Source of the DNA: Litoreibacter sp.
Lineage (GTDB): Bacteria > Pseudomonadota > Alphaproteobacteria > Rhodobacterales > Rhodobacteraceae
Reading direction: 5' to 3'
Assembly: GCA_026710325.1 (NCBI GenBank)
Contig: JAPORH010000164.1
Location: 1 to 34,736 of the forward strand
DNA length: 34,736 nt
In this document: positions 8,307 through 17,335 of the stretch, piece by piece
How the letters are laid out: each line of letters starts with the position of its first letter
Numbering within the stretch: position 1 is the stretch's first letter
Program-made: the position numbers and the translations under genes
Notes under the pieces: generated by a model
What the model was told of the DNA's origin: nothing
The model's database searches: none
Seen by the model: only the letters and a program-made list of their open reading frames with translations

Positions 8307-8549
8307 CTATTCCAGCTCTTCGGTGAGGCTGGCCGGTTGCTCCTCGTCGCGCAGGCGGTGGATATGGGCGATGAAGTAGCGCATATGGGCGTTGTCCACG
8401 GTGCGATGCGCCGCCGATTTCCAGGCGTCATAAGCGGTTTGGTAATCGGGAAACATGCCCACAATGTCGATGGCTTCGACGTCTTTGAACGCGTTTTTGG
8501 TGGGGTCGATCAGCTCGCCGCCGAATACAAGATGCAGCCGTTGTGCCAT
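8307..8549 (-). CDS. DUF4170 small protein
   Basis: This is a soluble 80-residue protein of the DUF4170 family, which I recognise from FGGELIDPTKNAF followed by VGMFPDYQTAYDAWKSAA and a histidine-rich end (NAHMRYFIAHIHRL). It has no signal peptide or membrane segment. ATG at 8549 is preceded by GGAG at a spacing of 8. The gene sits between the CysQ-type phosphatase and waaA, 9 bases before the latter. Its function is unknown; its position suggests a link to LPS synthesis, which is inference only. Confidence 0.85.
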   Translation of the reverse strand: MAQRLHLVFGGELIDPTKNAFKDVEAIDIVGMFPDYQTAYDAWKSAAHRTVDNAHMRYFIAHIHRLRDEEQPASLTEELE

Positions 8550-8624
8550 GAAGATGTCTCCGTTTCATTCTGTGCGGCGAACATAGGCCAATGCCTTTCC
8601 GCTTAACAGGGCTACGCGCGAATT

Positions 8625-9410
8625 TCAGCGCGGCGGTGCCAGTCTTCCCAGAATTTGCGGATGCAGACCCGCACCAGCTGCCACGCAGCCCAAGGTTTGC
8701 GGCATCGCATTGTTGAACCGCAATGGTTTGCCGGTCATGTCGGTGGCCGTTCCACCAGCTTTCCGCACCAGCAGCTCACCTGCCGCGATGTCCCACTCCC
8801 AACAGGGGCGCAGCGTGAGCATGGCATCGAAACGACCCTGCGCAGCAAGGCTCAACCGATAGGCTAGCGATGGCCGGAAGTGCCGCTTGAGCGGCGGGGC
8901 GCCATGCAGCCAATGCTCTGGTTTCATATTCGACTTCGCCGCAAGCACGGTGGCGTCTTCGATCTGTAGCCGTTTTGAGCTTTCAATCGGTGTGCCGTTT
9001 AGCCGTGAAACGTCACTATTTGAGGCGGTATAGAGCCTATCCATCATGGGAACGTAGACCGCGGCGGCAATAACCTCGCCGCGCTCAGCAATGGCGAGGG
9101 AATGGGACCAGGACCTTTCGCCTGCGATGAAGGCACGCGTGCCATCGATGGGGTCAACGATGAACACGCGCTCGGCCTCTTGTCGCGCGCTATCATCCTC
9201 TGTCTCTTCTGACAGCCAGCCATAGTCCGGGCGTGCGGCGCTAAGCTCCTGCCGCAACATAGTGTCGATCTCAAGATCAGCTTGAGTTACAGGGCCCTGC
9301 CCGCCGGATTTGTCCCAAACCTCCGGGTCGCTTTGAAAATACCGTTTCCCGATTTTGGCTGCGGCAAGCGCTGCGTCGCTGAGAAGTGTCAGGTCATCAG
9401 TCGCCGGCAA
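8625..9410 (-). CDS. cysQ: Inositol monophosphatase family protein, CysQ-like 3'(2'),5'-bisphosphate nucleotidase
   Basis: This 261-residue metal-dependent phosphatase carries the complete family signature: Glu68/Glu69 in WLSEET, DPIDGT at 86-91, and WDIAAGELLVRKAGG with Asp207. These residues bind Mg2+ and activate the water. Family members hydrolyse 3'-phosphoadenosine 5'-phosphate (CysQ) or inositol phosphates. I favour CysQ from the overall sequence, but substrate cannot be read from motifs alone. The start is TTG at 9410, inside the end of pmbA (14-base overlap), with GAGGGG 7 bases upstream; no ATG fits. It belongs to the run that ends in waaA-lpxK. Confidence 0.85.
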   Translation of the reverse strand: MPATDDLTLLSDAALAAAKIGKRYFQSDPEVWDKSGGQGPVTQADLEIDTMLRQELSAARPDYGWLSEETEDDSARQEAERVFIVDPIDGTRAFIAGERSWSHSLAIAERGEVIAAAVYVPMMDRLYTASNSDVSRLNGTPIESSKRLQIEDATVLAAKSNMKPEHWLHGAPPLKRHFRPSLAYRLSLAAQGRFDAMLTLRPCWEWDIAAGELLVRKAGGTATDMTGKPLRFNNAMPQTLGCVAAGAGLHPQILGRLAPPR

Positions 9411-10743
9411 GGATCAACCCCTCAACCGCCAGACTTGGAACGACCCGGCTCAAGTGTGTGCGCGCATCATTTGCCGGGCGGATCGTCATCAGCATCTCAA
9501 GCAGATTGCCCGCGAGCGTGCATTCGTTGACCGGGTAGGCGAGCTCCCCGTTCTCCACCCAGAAACCCGACGCGCCACGAGAATAATCGCCTGTGTTAGG
9601 GTTGATTGTGGAACCGATCATCGATGTCACCAAAAGCCCGGTGCCCATGTCTTTCAACATCTCGTCGAGGCTTTGGTCCCCTTGCGTCAGGCTTACATTG
9701 GACAGTGAAGGGGAGGGTGGCCCACCCGTGCCGCGCGACGCGTTCGCCGTGCTTTCCATTCCAAGCTTGCGTGCATTGGCCAGATCAAGGGTCCAGCCTT
9801 GCAAGACGCCATCACTTACAATCGCGCGTTTGGCGGTCTTCAAGCCTTCCCCGTCAAACGGGCGGGAGCTTGAGACGCGCGGGCGTAGCGGGTCCTCGAT
9901 CACATCGAAGCCCTTGGGAAGCACCTGCTCGCCTAGTTTGTCTTTCAGCCAGCTCGACCCACGCGCGATCATGCTCCCATTGGCAGCGGTCAGAAGATGC
10001 CCGATCAGCGATGACGCAATCCGTTCCTCAAAAATCACAGGAAAGGCGCCGGTCTTTGGCTTGCGCGCACCGGCGCGCTGCACTGTACGTTCACCTGCTA
10101 TACGCCCGATGGTTTCGGGGTCAGGTAGGTCGGCCTGATAGATGCGGCTTTCGCCGAAATAGTCCCGTTCCATCCCCGTGCCTTCGCCGGTGATCGCCAC
10201 GCAGGAGGTTGATCTGCTGGAGCGTCGATACCCGCCGCTAAACCCTTCGGAGGTTGCAAGCTGGATTCGTCGACTGCTGTAGCTTGCGCTTGCCGACTGG
10301 ACTTGAGCCACGCCTGCAACGTCGAGTGCGGCGGCTTCGGCTCGGCGTGCATCCCCTTCCAACGCGCCCGCTTCCGGCTCTGGGCTATCGTCAAATAGGT
10401 CTAGCCCCTCGGCATCTCGTTGTGGCGAGAGCTGCTCGGCAGTTGCGAGGCCAATATATGGATCCTCTGGCGCTTCGCGGGCCATGAAAACCGCGCGTTC
10501 GGCAACTTCGCGTAGCGTATCCGGGTCGATGAGAGAGGAGGAAACACAAGCCTGCCGCTGCCCCACCAGAACCCTAAGACCAACATCGACGCCTTCCGCG
10601 CGTTCGGCATGCTCAAGCTTGCCCCCTAAAACGTCGATAGAGACGGCAGTTCCATCAATCGCGATCACGTCAGCCGCATCCGCACCGGCTTTCTTAGCCA
10701 GATCGAGCAGGTTTTCGGTAAGTTCGGAGAGAGGTCGCGTCAT
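9397..10743 (-). CDS. pmbA: TldE/PmbA family metallopeptidase subunit
   Basis: The 448-residue protein belongs to the TldD/PmbA family. PmbA (TldE) pairs with TldD, which carries the zinc site, to form a tubular protease that degrades unfolded peptides and matures some peptide antibiotics. Recognisable parts are the N-terminal domain (VGLRVLVGQRQACVSSS near 53-69), the middle segment SSRPFDGEGLKTAKRAIVSDGVLQG, and the C-terminal GTGLLVTSMIGSTINPNTGDYSRGASGFWVENGEL. There is no HExxxH zinc motif, as expected for the PmbA subunit. tldD is not in the window. ATG at 10743 is the first gene of the run continuing into cysQ, DUF4170, waaA and lpxK. It is divergent from the crotonase-like gene. Confidence 0.92.
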   Translation of the reverse strand: MTRPLSELTENLLDLAKKAGADAADVIAIDGTAVSIDVLGGKLEHAERAEGVDVGLRVLVGQRQACVSSSLIDPDTLREVAERAVFMAREAPEDPYIGLATAEQLSPQRDAEGLDLFDDSPEPEAGALEGDARRAEAAALDVAGVAQVQSASASYSSRRIQLATSEGFSGGYRRSSRSTSCVAITGEGTGMERDYFGESRIYQADLPDPETIGRIAGERTVQRAGARKPKTGAFPVIFEERIASSLIGHLLTAANGSMIARGSSWLKDKLGEQVLPKGFDVIEDPLRPRVSSSRPFDGEGLKTAKRAIVSDGVLQGWTLDLANARKLGMESTANASRGTGGPPSPSLSNVSLTQGDQSLDEMLKDMGTGLLVTSMIGSTINPNTGDYSRGASGFWVENGELAYPVNECTLAGNLLEMLMTIRPANDARTHLSRVVPSLAVEGLILAGD

Positions 10744-10860
10744 AAGAGGGCCTTTTACTGCGGTTGCAAGGGAGGTAGTCCCCTAAGGCAGGCGGCGCAA
10801 GTCATGTGCACCCAATTTGCCCGCGTCCTAAAGATGCGCCCGGCGATGAAAGGAACGACA
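10744..10860. promoter_or_regulatory. Divergent intergenic region pmbA / crotonase-like gene
   Basis: This 117-base gap separates the divergent starts and is the natural place for the promoter of the pmbA-to-lpxK run. I see AAGGA before the ATG at 10861 but no -35/-10 pair that I would defend. Two in-frame ATGs inside the gap (10804 and 10846) would lengthen the crotonase-like protein; both lack a comparable ribosome-binding site. Confidence 0.35.
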
Positions 10861-11469
10861 ATGATCGAACACTCCCGCGAGGGCGACCTTCTCCATCTGA
10901 CCCTAAACCGGCCAGAAAAGGCCAATTCGTTGACGGCTGACATGCTTGAGGCTTTGGTGAAGGGTGTGCGGGGTTTCGACGGCAAGGTGCTTGTCCTGAC
11001 AGGAGTGGGCAAGGTCTTCAGCGCTGGTGCAGACTTAGATGCCGCCAAAGCGGGCCTTGCCATCAGCCCGCTTTGGGAAGAGCTATCGGGCGCGATTTAT
11101 GATTTCCAGGGCCTCAGCATCGCCGCCCTGAACGGGACTTTGGCAGGCGGTGCTTGCGGTATGGCCTTGGCCTGCGATTTGCGCATCGCGGTGCCGGAGG
11201 CAAAAGTGTTTTATCCGGTGATGAAACTGGGCTTTCTGCCTCAGCCAAGCGACCCGAAGCGAATGGCCGCTTTGATCGGCCCCGCACGGGCCAAGATGAT
11301 CCTGATGGCCGGGGCAAAGATCACCGCCGAAGAGGCGTTGGCTTGGGGTCTTTTCGATCAGATCGTCCCGCGCGAAGCGCTGATGGAGACCGCCCATCAG
11401 TTGGCGACAGATTGTCTTGGTGCTGATGCTTCCCACGTTTCGGCTATCAAGCAAATGATCCGTGCCTAG
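10861..11469 (+). CDS. Crotonase-fold (enoyl-CoA hydratase/isomerase-like) protein lacking catalytic glutamates
   Basis: This 202-residue protein has the crotonase fold: LTLNRPEKANSLTADM near 13-28, the oxyanion-hole segment FSAGADLDAAK (53-63), and AALNGTLAGGACGMALACD (88-106). The two glutamates that catalyse hydration in classical enoyl-CoA hydratases align with Gly100 and Val120 here, so ordinary hydratase activity is unlikely. An acyl-CoA isomerase, hydrolase or binding role remains possible because the oxyanion hole seems intact. The protein is about 55 residues shorter than the usual 260, mainly at the C-terminus. I chose ATG at 10861 for its AAGGA site. The next gene starts 8 bases before its stop codon, so the pair is translationally linked. 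Confidence 0.8.
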   Translation: MIEHSREGDLLHLTLNRPEKANSLTADMLEALVKGVRGFDGKVLVLTGVGKVFSAGADLDAAKAGLAISPLWEELSGAIYDFQGLSIAALNGTLAGGACGMALACDLRIAVPEAKVFYPVMKLGFLPQPSDPKRMAALIGPARAKMILMAGAKITAEEALAWGLFDQIVPREALMETAHQLATDCLGADASHVSAIKQMIRA

Positions 11470-12637
11470 TGCACTGGTCGTAGGCGCCGGGCCCGCTGGG
11501 CTCATGGCAGCGCAAGTCATGGCCGAGGCCGGGCTGGCAGTTCGTGTTGTCGACCAGAAGCCTTCTGTCGCACGAAAATTCCTGATGGCGGGCAAGTCAG
11601 GGTTGAACCTGACAAAGAATGAAAAAGACGCAGATTTTCTGCGCGGCTATGGCAAAGACGCCCAATGGCTGTCGCCAATGATCGACGCTTTCGGGGTGGC
11701 CGAGGTTATGGACTGGGCCGAAGGTCTAGGGCAGGAGATTTTCACCGGCAGCACGGGCCGTGTGTTCCCCAAGGCAATGAAAGCCTCCCACCTTTTGCGC
11801 GCGTGGCTTGCTTATCTGGAAGAGCTCGGGGTCGATATCGCGACAAGACGCGCATGGATAGGTTGGGAGGGCGATAGCCTCGTTTTCGATGCGCCTGACG
11901 GTCGAGAAACGATCGCTCCCGATGTGGTTGTTTTTGCGCTTGGAGGCGGTAGTTGGGCAAGGTTAGGGTCTGATGGCGCTTGGTTGGAGCCGTTCGGAGG
12001 CGACGACATCCCTGTTCGAGGGTTCGAGCCTTCAAATACCGGTTTGTGCTTGGACTGGTCAGAGCACATGGAGCGCCACTTTGGGTCCCCGGTGAAGAAT
12101 ATTGCCCTACGTGCAGGCGAACTCCGCAGTCGCGGAGAAATCGTGATTACAAAATCCGGAATGGAAGGGGGCGGCGTCTATCCTCTTACACCAGCGTTGA
12201 GGGTGGGAGCCGCGCTACAATTGGATTTTCTGCCTGATTTAAGCGAGGCTGCAATTTCGAAGCGCCTCTCGCGCCCACCCGGAAAAATGAGCACAGGAAC
12301 CTATCTACGCAAAACTCTGAAGCTGGACCCTGTCAAAATAGGATTGCTGAACGAAGTGTTGCGCCCGCTGCCGAAGGGGGCCGACCTTGCTGCCAAAATT
12401 AAGGCTCTGTCGTTACCGGTTCTTGGTGTGATGCCCTTGGATCAGGCGATTTCGACGGTTGGGGGTGTCATGCGCGAGGCAATCAATGGGGATTTGATGC
12501 TCAAAGCGCGCCCTGGGAACTTCGTGGCTGGAGAGATGCTGGATTGGGACGCGCCGACCGGCGGGTACCTGATCACGGCTTGCCTTTCTACCGGCGTTTG
12601 GGCGGGAAAGGCAGCGGCGCGATACGCCCTGCGCTAG
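11462..12637 (+). CDS. HI0933/TIGR03862-type FAD-dependent flavoprotein
   Basis: The 391-residue product begins with a dinucleotide-binding motif (VVGAGPAGLMAA, glycines 8, 10 and 13) and the family segment RKFLMAGKSGLNLT at 38-51. Both are characteristic of the HI0933-like flavoproteins (YhiN / TIGR03862). The end (VGGVMREAINGDLMLK, then GEMLDWDAPTGGY) is the FAD-contacting C-terminal part of the same family. The reaction is not known for these proteins. The start is GTG at 11462, overlapping the crotonase-like gene by 8 bases; no ATG fits the Rossmann motif. The gene converges on the glutathione S-transferase and their stop codons interlock within CTAG. Confidence 0.9.
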   Translation: MPSALVVGAGPAGLMAAQVMAEAGLAVRVVDQKPSVARKFLMAGKSGLNLTKNEKDADFLRGYGKDAQWLSPMIDAFGVAEVMDWAEGLGQEIFTGSTGRVFPKAMKASHLLRAWLAYLEELGVDIATRRAWIGWEGDSLVFDAPDGRETIAPDVVVFALGGGSWARLGSDGAWLEPFGGDDIPVRGFEPSNTGLCLDWSEHMERHFGSPVKNIALRAGELRSRGEIVITKSGMEGGGVYPLTPALRVGAALQLDFLPDLSEAAISKRLSRPPGKMSTGTYLRKTLKLDPVKIGLLNEVLRPLPKGADLAAKIKALSLPVLGVMPLDQAISTVGGVMREAINGDLMLKARPGNFVAGEMLDWDAPTGGYLITACLSTGVWAGKAAARYALR

Positions 12638-13227
12638 GCAGATTTTTCGCGGGTCCGAAGGTAAGTGTCGCGCTTTCGCATGCGGTCCAGATAGTCCGAC
12701 AATTTGGGCTCTGAGATGCCGAATTTCGCGGTAATGGCCCAGCCCAGGCAGTGGGTCAGCACGATATCCGGTATACTAAGGCTGTCCCCCGCAACAAAGT
12801 TGCTCTCCCCCATATCGCGCACCAGTGCTGCCTCGGAGCGCGCGAATTCCCATTTGAGTGCGTCTTTGATTGACGCGACACGCCTTTCTTCAGGGAGTAC
12901 GAAGCTGTGTTTCGCAGCGGTCCAAAGCAGTGAGTCGAACTCATCGAGAATGCGCTGGGTCATTGCGTCCTGCCGCGCGCGCTCCAACGATCCGGGCGGC
13001 GCTGTCAATGCGCCGTGTTTGTCAGCGAGATATGTCAGAATGGCCGTCGAGTCCGAAAGCACCGCCTCGCAATCAATAAGCACTGGTATCTTCCCATGCG
13101 GATAATGCGTTCGCGCCTCTGCGCTTTGGGGCATTGCCGCGATCTGCTCATAAGGTTGGCCAAGCTCTTCCAACATCCAAAGCACGCGAAAAGCGCGGCT
13201 GTGAAGCGTTCCGATAACCCTATACAT
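12634..13227 (-). CDS. Glutathione S-transferase family protein
   Basis: This 197-residue protein has the two-domain GST layout. Residues 1-75 form a thioredoxin-like domain with TLHSRAFRVLWMLEELG (Ser10 is a possible catalytic residue), the cis-proline loop GKIPVL at about 45-50, and the glutathione-contacting SDSTAILTYLADK. The rest is the helical domain, with the N-capping segment VAGDSLSIPDIVLTHC that GSTs use in folding. The substrate is unknown. ATG at 13227 lies 3 bases after the holA stop, so it is the last gene of the leuS-lptE-holA run. Confidence 0.9.
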   Translation of the reverse strand: MYRVIGTLHSRAFRVLWMLEELGQPYEQIAAMPQSAEARTHYPHGKIPVLIDCEAVLSDSTAILTYLADKHGALTAPPGSLERARQDAMTQRILDEFDSLLWTAAKHSFVLPEERRVASIKDALKWEFARSEAALVRDMGESNFVAGDSLSIPDIVLTHCLGWAITAKFGISEPKLSDYLDRMRKRDTYLRTREKSA

Positions 13228-13230
13228 GCG

Positions 13231-14253
13231 TCAATTCCTCGCCATCATGGCCAAGCGAATAAGGGCGCGTTCCATCACTGCCATTTGCGGCACCGGCTGG
13301 GCGGAACGCAGTTGAAGATCGGTGTCAACCAGCAATTTCAGAGCCTGTTCCAGCTTCAAAGAGCCCCAGCCACGGGCTTGGCGTGCCATCCGATCCTTGC
13401 GCATATAGGGCACAGGCGGGCGGGCGCGGGCGAGGCCAGCCTCCGGCCCGCCTGGGTCCGAGGCTGCGACATAGAGTTTGCGAAAATGCTGATTGGCTCC
13501 GATGCACAAGCGCACCGGTTGCACGCCTTGGCCCTCAAGCTTGTTCAGGATCGGACCGATTTCAGCGAAACGGCCTTCGGCGACAATGTCGATGGCATCA
13601 TCAAGCGCAGCTTCAGTGATCACAGGGGCGCAGTTGCCAACGTCTTCTGCGCTGACCGGTTTGGTATCACCAATTTTATAGAGGCTCAGTTTCTCGACCG
13701 TTTGACGAAAATCTCCGGGGTCAAGAACGCGGCCCAGATCAAGGAGATCTGACATCGCCTCCTGGCTGATGTCGGACACACCGGCCTTTCGCAGCTCGCT
13801 TTCAATCTCGTCGCGGCCGGGAGGGTCAGCGTAGATAGCAGTGGCGTATGCGTTGGCATGTCCTTCGAATAGTTTGCGCAATTTGGATGTCGGCTTGAGT
13901 TGGCCAGCGGTCACAACAACGGTCGCATCGCCTTCTCGCCATTCGGTCAAAGCGGCCTCAATACCTTTGAGCGCGGTGTCGTTCGCCTCCTCCACGAAGG
14001 CGACACGCGGGCCGGGGAAGAAACCCTGCGCCGTGATCGCATCAAGGAGCTGCGCAGGCTCTTTACGCAGGTCGGAGGCGGGGATCCGTGTAAGCCGCAT
14101 CTCGTCATCGCCGTTGGGGCCTATGAGGTTGGCAATAAGCTCTTGTCGCTTGAGGGCAATGCGCATCGCGTCTGGGCCGTAGATCAACACACCAGCCTTT
14201 TTAGGGTCTGGTTTCGCGAAGAAAGCGCGCGCATCGCGGGCGTTGAGCTTCAT
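13231..14253 (-). CDS. holA: DNA polymerase III subunit delta
   Basis: HolA is the delta subunit of the clamp loader and opens the beta sliding clamp. The 340-residue product matches alphaproteobacterial HolA: KPDPKKAGVLIYGPD at 14-28, the early helix RIALKRQELIANLIG, and the C-terminal region with RMARQARGWGSLKLEQALKLL and a final QMAVMERALIRLAMM. As usual for delta, there is no P-loop. ATG at 14253 shares one base with the lptE stop (TAATG), so translation is coupled. The order leuS-lptE-holA is widely conserved in proteobacteria and supports the calls for lptE and holA, whose sequences diverge quickly. Confidence 0.93.
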   Translation of the reverse strand: MKLNARDARAFFAKPDPKKAGVLIYGPDAMRIALKRQELIANLIGPNGDDEMRLTRIPASDLRKEPAQLLDAITAQGFFPGPRVAFVEEANDTALKGIEAALTEWREGDATVVVTAGQLKPTSKLRKLFEGHANAYATAIYADPPGRDEIESELRKAGVSDISQEAMSDLLDLGRVLDPGDFRQTVEKLSLYKIGDTKPVSAEDVGNCAPVITEAALDDAIDIVAEGRFAEIGPILNKLEGQGVQPVRLCIGANQHFRKLYVAASDPGGPEAGLARARPPVPYMRKDRMARQARGWGSLKLEQALKLLVDTDLQLRSAQPVPQMAVMERALIRLAMMARN

Positions 14254-14729
14254 TACAGCTGTCCGGCGATCAGCATTTTGGACACGATTTTATCGGCCAA
14301 GGCCACCATCAAACGGGCGCGCGCGTCGCGTGAAGCGGCCAAGGTTGCGACGGGTTGCTCCGATGCGGAATAAGCCGTGAAGGTGCTGACCCGGTCGCTC
14401 AATACTGGCTTGTTTGTCGCGATTTCCCGCAAAACGAAATCGGCCTGACCCAACACATTGTAGCGTTCGATATCGTTGGTTCCGGTGATCGCAAGACCTT
14501 CTTCTGAGATGTCGAGACGAACAGTAAGCCCGTATTGCGGGTCCGCTGCGCGCCCTAGACGCAGCTCCAACTGCTCATTCAGCTGGAACATATTGCGCGT
14601 CGCTGGGTCGTCGAGCTTGACGGCACCGCGCAGGTTGGAAGCCGAGCCGCGCTCGCCGTAAACCGGCTCAAACCCGCAGGCGGAAAGCGCTGCGACGCTG
14701 AGTAGAACGGTGCGTCTAGATAACGACAT
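14253..14729 (-). CDS. lptE: LPS-assembly lipoprotein LptE
   Basis: LptE is the outer-membrane lipoprotein that plugs the LptD barrel and delivers LPS to the cell surface. The 158-residue protein starts with a short basic end, a hydrophobic segment and a lipobox (LSAC, lipidated Cys18), followed by GFEPVYG, typical of alphaproteobacterial LptE. The later part contains alternating strands and a final helix, as expected. ATG at 14729 overlaps the end of leuS by 14 bases, and its stop overlaps the holA start (TAATG). Identification rests on the lipobox, the size and the leuS-lptE-holA order. lptD is not in this window. Confidence 0.88.
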   Translation of the reverse strand: MSLSRRTVLLSVAALSACGFEPVYGERGSASNLRGAVKLDDPATRNMFQLNEQLELRLGRAADPQYGLTVRLDISEEGLAITGTNDIERYNVLGQADFVLREIATNKPVLSDRVSTFTAYSASEQPVATLAASRDARARLMVALADKIVSKMLIAGQL

Positions 14730-17262
14730 TGATGATGCGCCCCGGAACCACGATCAGCTTTTTCGGGCTGCCGCCGTCCAAAGCCTTGATCACAGCTTGA
14801 TCGGCGAGCGCGATCTTTTCAACCTCTTCCTTTGGAAGATCGGCGGGCACCTGAACTTCGGAGCGGCGCTTACCATTGATCTGGATAGGTAGAGTGATGA
14901 TGTCTTCTTTGAGCAGGCTCTCATCCGCTTCGGGCCATGGGGCCTGAGCGATCAGGCCTTCGCCGCCAAGATGCTGCCAGATCTCTTCAGACAGGTGCGG
15001 GGTCATGGGCGACATGAGTTGGGCCAGGATTTTGACAGCCTTCCGCTTCGCGCCAGGACCCGCCTTGGATTTGGAGATCGCGTTGGCGAACTCGTACAAC
15101 CGGGCCACGGATTTGTTGAAGCCAAATGTCTCGATACCCATGGTCACGTCATGGATCGCCTTGGCGCATTCGCGTTCCAGCGCCTCATCCGTGTCATCGC
15201 CATCGCCGAGATCGGCGGCAAGACGCCAGACACGGCCAAGGAATTTCCATGCAGCTTCCGCACCAGACGCGGTCCATTCCACGTCCCGTTCAGGGGGCGA
15301 GTCGCTCAACACGAACCAGCGCGCCGTGTCAGCGCCGTATTGGTCGATTATATCGACTGGGTCGACCACGTTTTTCTTGGATTTCGACATTTTGGCGGAG
15401 GGAATAACCTCTACCTTCTCGCCCGTGGCACGCAAGGTCGCGTTCGCCTCATCCACATCCTCCGGCAGGTGGTAGACGGGGCGGCCATTGGTGTCGCGCG
15501 TTTGGTAGATTGCGTGGGTCACCATGCCTTGGGTGAAAAGCGCGTCGAAGGGCTCTGACGCAGATTTAGGCAAGTGACCCGTCACATTCATCGCGCGGGC
15601 GAAGAAGCGGGAATATAGCAGGTGCAAAATCGCGTGCTCGATGCCGCCGATATACTGGTCGACATTCATCCAGTATTCGGCATCCGCCTTTTCGGTCGGG
15701 GTCTCCGCACGCGGGGCAGTGAACCGCGCGTAGTACCATGAGGAATCGACGAACGTGTCCATCGTGTCCGTTTCGCGCTTGGCGGGCTTGCCGCAGGCGG
15801 GGCAGGGCACATCGCGCCAGGTTGGGTGGCGGTCGAGCGGGTTGCCGGGGACGGAGAAATCAATCGCCTCGTTGCCATTGTCATAAGGCAGCGCGATCGG
15901 CAGATTTTCTTTCTTCTCAGGCACGACGCCGCAATCATCGCAATGCACAACCGGGATTGGGCAACCCCAATAGCGCTGGCGGGAAAGTCCCCAGTCGCGC
16001 AGGCGGAATTTCACCTGGCCTTTGCCAAGGTCATGTTCCTCAAAATAGTCAATCGTTGCGTCGATGCCGTCTTGGCTGGTTGCCTCTGACAATCCGGCAA
16101 AATGGTCGATATAGACAACCATTTCAGTCTTGGCTGGGACGAGGGCCTCGTTTTCAACCTCGACCTCTTCGCCCGGCATGTAAAATGCATTCTGGACGCC
16201 CAGCCCGTATTTTCGCGCGAAATCAAGGTCGCGTTGGTCATGCGCCGGACAGCCAAAAACCGCGCCGGTGCCGTAGTCCATCAACACGAAGTTGCCGACC
16301 CAGACGGGCAATTCGATGCCCTCATAAATCGGGTGTTTGACAGTGATGCCGGTGTCGATGCCCTTCTTCTCGGCCTTTTCCATCGCGGCCTCTGTCGTGT
16401 CCATCTTGCGGCATTCGTCGATGAAATCGGTCAGCTCGGCATTACCTTGTGCCAGGGCGCGCGAGACGGGATGTTCGGGGGAGATCGCAATAAAGCTGGC
16501 ACCGCGCATTGTGTCGGGGCGGGTGGAGTAGCACAGGATCGGCTCCCCGCCATCTGTCGGGTGGAACGGGATCTCGATACCGCGCGATTTGCCGATCCAG
16601 TTCGTCTGCATCAGCTTGACCTTTGCGGGCCAATTGTCGAGCCCGTCGATGGCCTCCAAAAGCTCATCGGCCATGGAGGAGATGTTGAAGAACCACTGCG
16701 TCAGCTCGCGACGTTCCACCGGAGCATCTGACCGCCAGCCTTTGCCGTCGATCACCTGTTCATTGGCCAGAACCGTCATGTCCACTGGGTCCCAGTTGAC
16801 CATGGCGTTTTTGCGGTAGACGAGGCCCGCTTCCAGCATGTCGAGGAAGAGCGCCTGCTGCTGCCCGTAATATTCCGGGTCGCAGGTCGCAAACTCGCGG
16901 GTCCAGTCAATGGACAGCCCCAAAGGCTTCATCTGCCCACGCATCGCGTCGATATTGCTGTAGGTCCAGTCCTTCGGATGACCGCCCGACGCCATCGCGG
17001 CGTTTTCCGCCGGCATCCCGAACGCGTCCCACCCCATCGGGTGCAGCACGGAGAACCCGCAGGAAGATTTGTACCGCGCGATTACGTCGCCCATCGTGTA
17101 GTTGCGCACATGCCCGATGTGGATGCGGCCGGACGGGTAGGGAAACATCTCCAACACGTAGTATTTTGGTTTGGAAGGGTCGCGTTTGGCCAGAAAGGCC
17201 TCGGCCTTGTCCCAGGCTTGCTGCCATTTCGGTTCGACGGTGCGGGCGTTGTAGCGGGACAT
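14716..17262 (-). CDS. leuS: Leucyl-tRNA synthetase
   Basis: LeuS charges tRNA-Leu with leucine. The 848-residue class I synthetase has HIGH at 48-51 (in [15 protein letters not shown]) and KMSKS at 624-628. Between them lies the CP1 editing domain, with [11 protein letters not shown] near 246 and a [17 protein letters not shown] segment whose Asp would clear mischarged amino acids. The length is close to that of the E. coli enzyme. ATG at 17262 has GAGG about 8 bases upstream. A hairpin with a U-tract ends only about 20 bases before the start, so any promoter must lie upstream of that hairpin or reads must pass through it. The gene heads leuS-lptE-holA-GST. Confidence 0.97.
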   Translation of the reverse strand: MSRYNARTVEPKWQQAWDKAEAFLAKRDPSKPKYYVLEMFPYPSGRIHIGHVRNYTMGDVIARYKSSCGFSVLHPMGWDAFGMPAENAAMASGGHPKDWTYSNIDAMRGQMKPLGLSIDWTREFATCDPEYYGQQQALFLDMLEAGLVYRKNAMVNWDPVDMTVLANEQVIDGKGWRSDAPVERRELTQWFFNISSMADELLEAIDGLDNWPAKVKLMQTNWIGKSRGIEIPFHPTDGGEPILCYSTRPDTMRGASFIAISPEHPVSRALAQGNAELTDFIDECRKMDTTEAAMEKAEKKGIDTGITVKHPIYEGIELPVWVGNFVLMDYGTGAVFGCPAHDQRDLDFARKYGLGVQNAFYMPGEEVEVENEALVPAKTEMVVYIDHFAGLSEATSQDGIDATIDYFEEHDLGKGQVKFRLRDWGLSRQRYWGCPIPVVHCDDCGVVPEKKENLPIALPYDNGNEAIDFSVPGNPLDRHPTWRDVPCPACGKPAKRETDTMDTFVDSSWYYARFTAPRAETPTEKADAEYWMNVDQYIGGIEHAILHLLYSRFFARAMNVTGHLPKSASEPFDALFTQGMVTHAIYQTRDTNGRPVYHLPEDVDEANATLRATGEKVEVIPSAKMSKSKKNVVDPVDIIDQYGADTARWFVLSDSPPERDVEWTASGAEAAWKFLGRVWRLAADLGDGDDTDEALERECAKAIHDVTMGIETFGFNKSVARLYEFANAISKSKAGPGAKRKAVKILAQLMSPMTPHLSEEIWQHLGGEGLIAQAPWPEADESLLKEDIITLPIQINGKRRSEVQVPADLPKEEVEKIALADQAVIKALDGGSPKKLIVVPGRIINVVI

Positions 17263-17281
17263 GTGTTTTCCTCGAGAAACG

Positions 17282-17306
17282 AAAAAGGCCGGGCGAGGGG
17301 CCCGGC
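17282..17306 (-). terminator. Intrinsic terminator or attenuator between DUF3576 gene and leuS
   Basis: Read on the minus strand, GCCGGGC (17306-17300) pairs perfectly with GCCCGGC (17294-17288) around a 5-base loop. Five U residues follow (17286-17282), making a textbook rho-independent terminator for the DUF3576 transcript. It is only about 20 bases before the leuS ATG, so it may also control read-through into leuS. Confidence 0.75.
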
Positions 17307-17335
17307 GCTTTATTATGTGCGGATTGAAGCCGGGT

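Noticed and set aside
13015-13752. A 245-codon + strand frame over holA and the GST gene
   Set aside because: It crosses two well supported minus-strand genes and their junction, with no ribosome-binding site or domain.
9710-15807. Two GGGNAGGG octamers on the + strand (9710-9717 and 15800-15807) that match the FtsK-orienting KOPS consensus of E. coli
   Set aside because: Two sites are too few to show strand bias, and the consensus may not hold in this lineage; a genome-wide skew would be needed.
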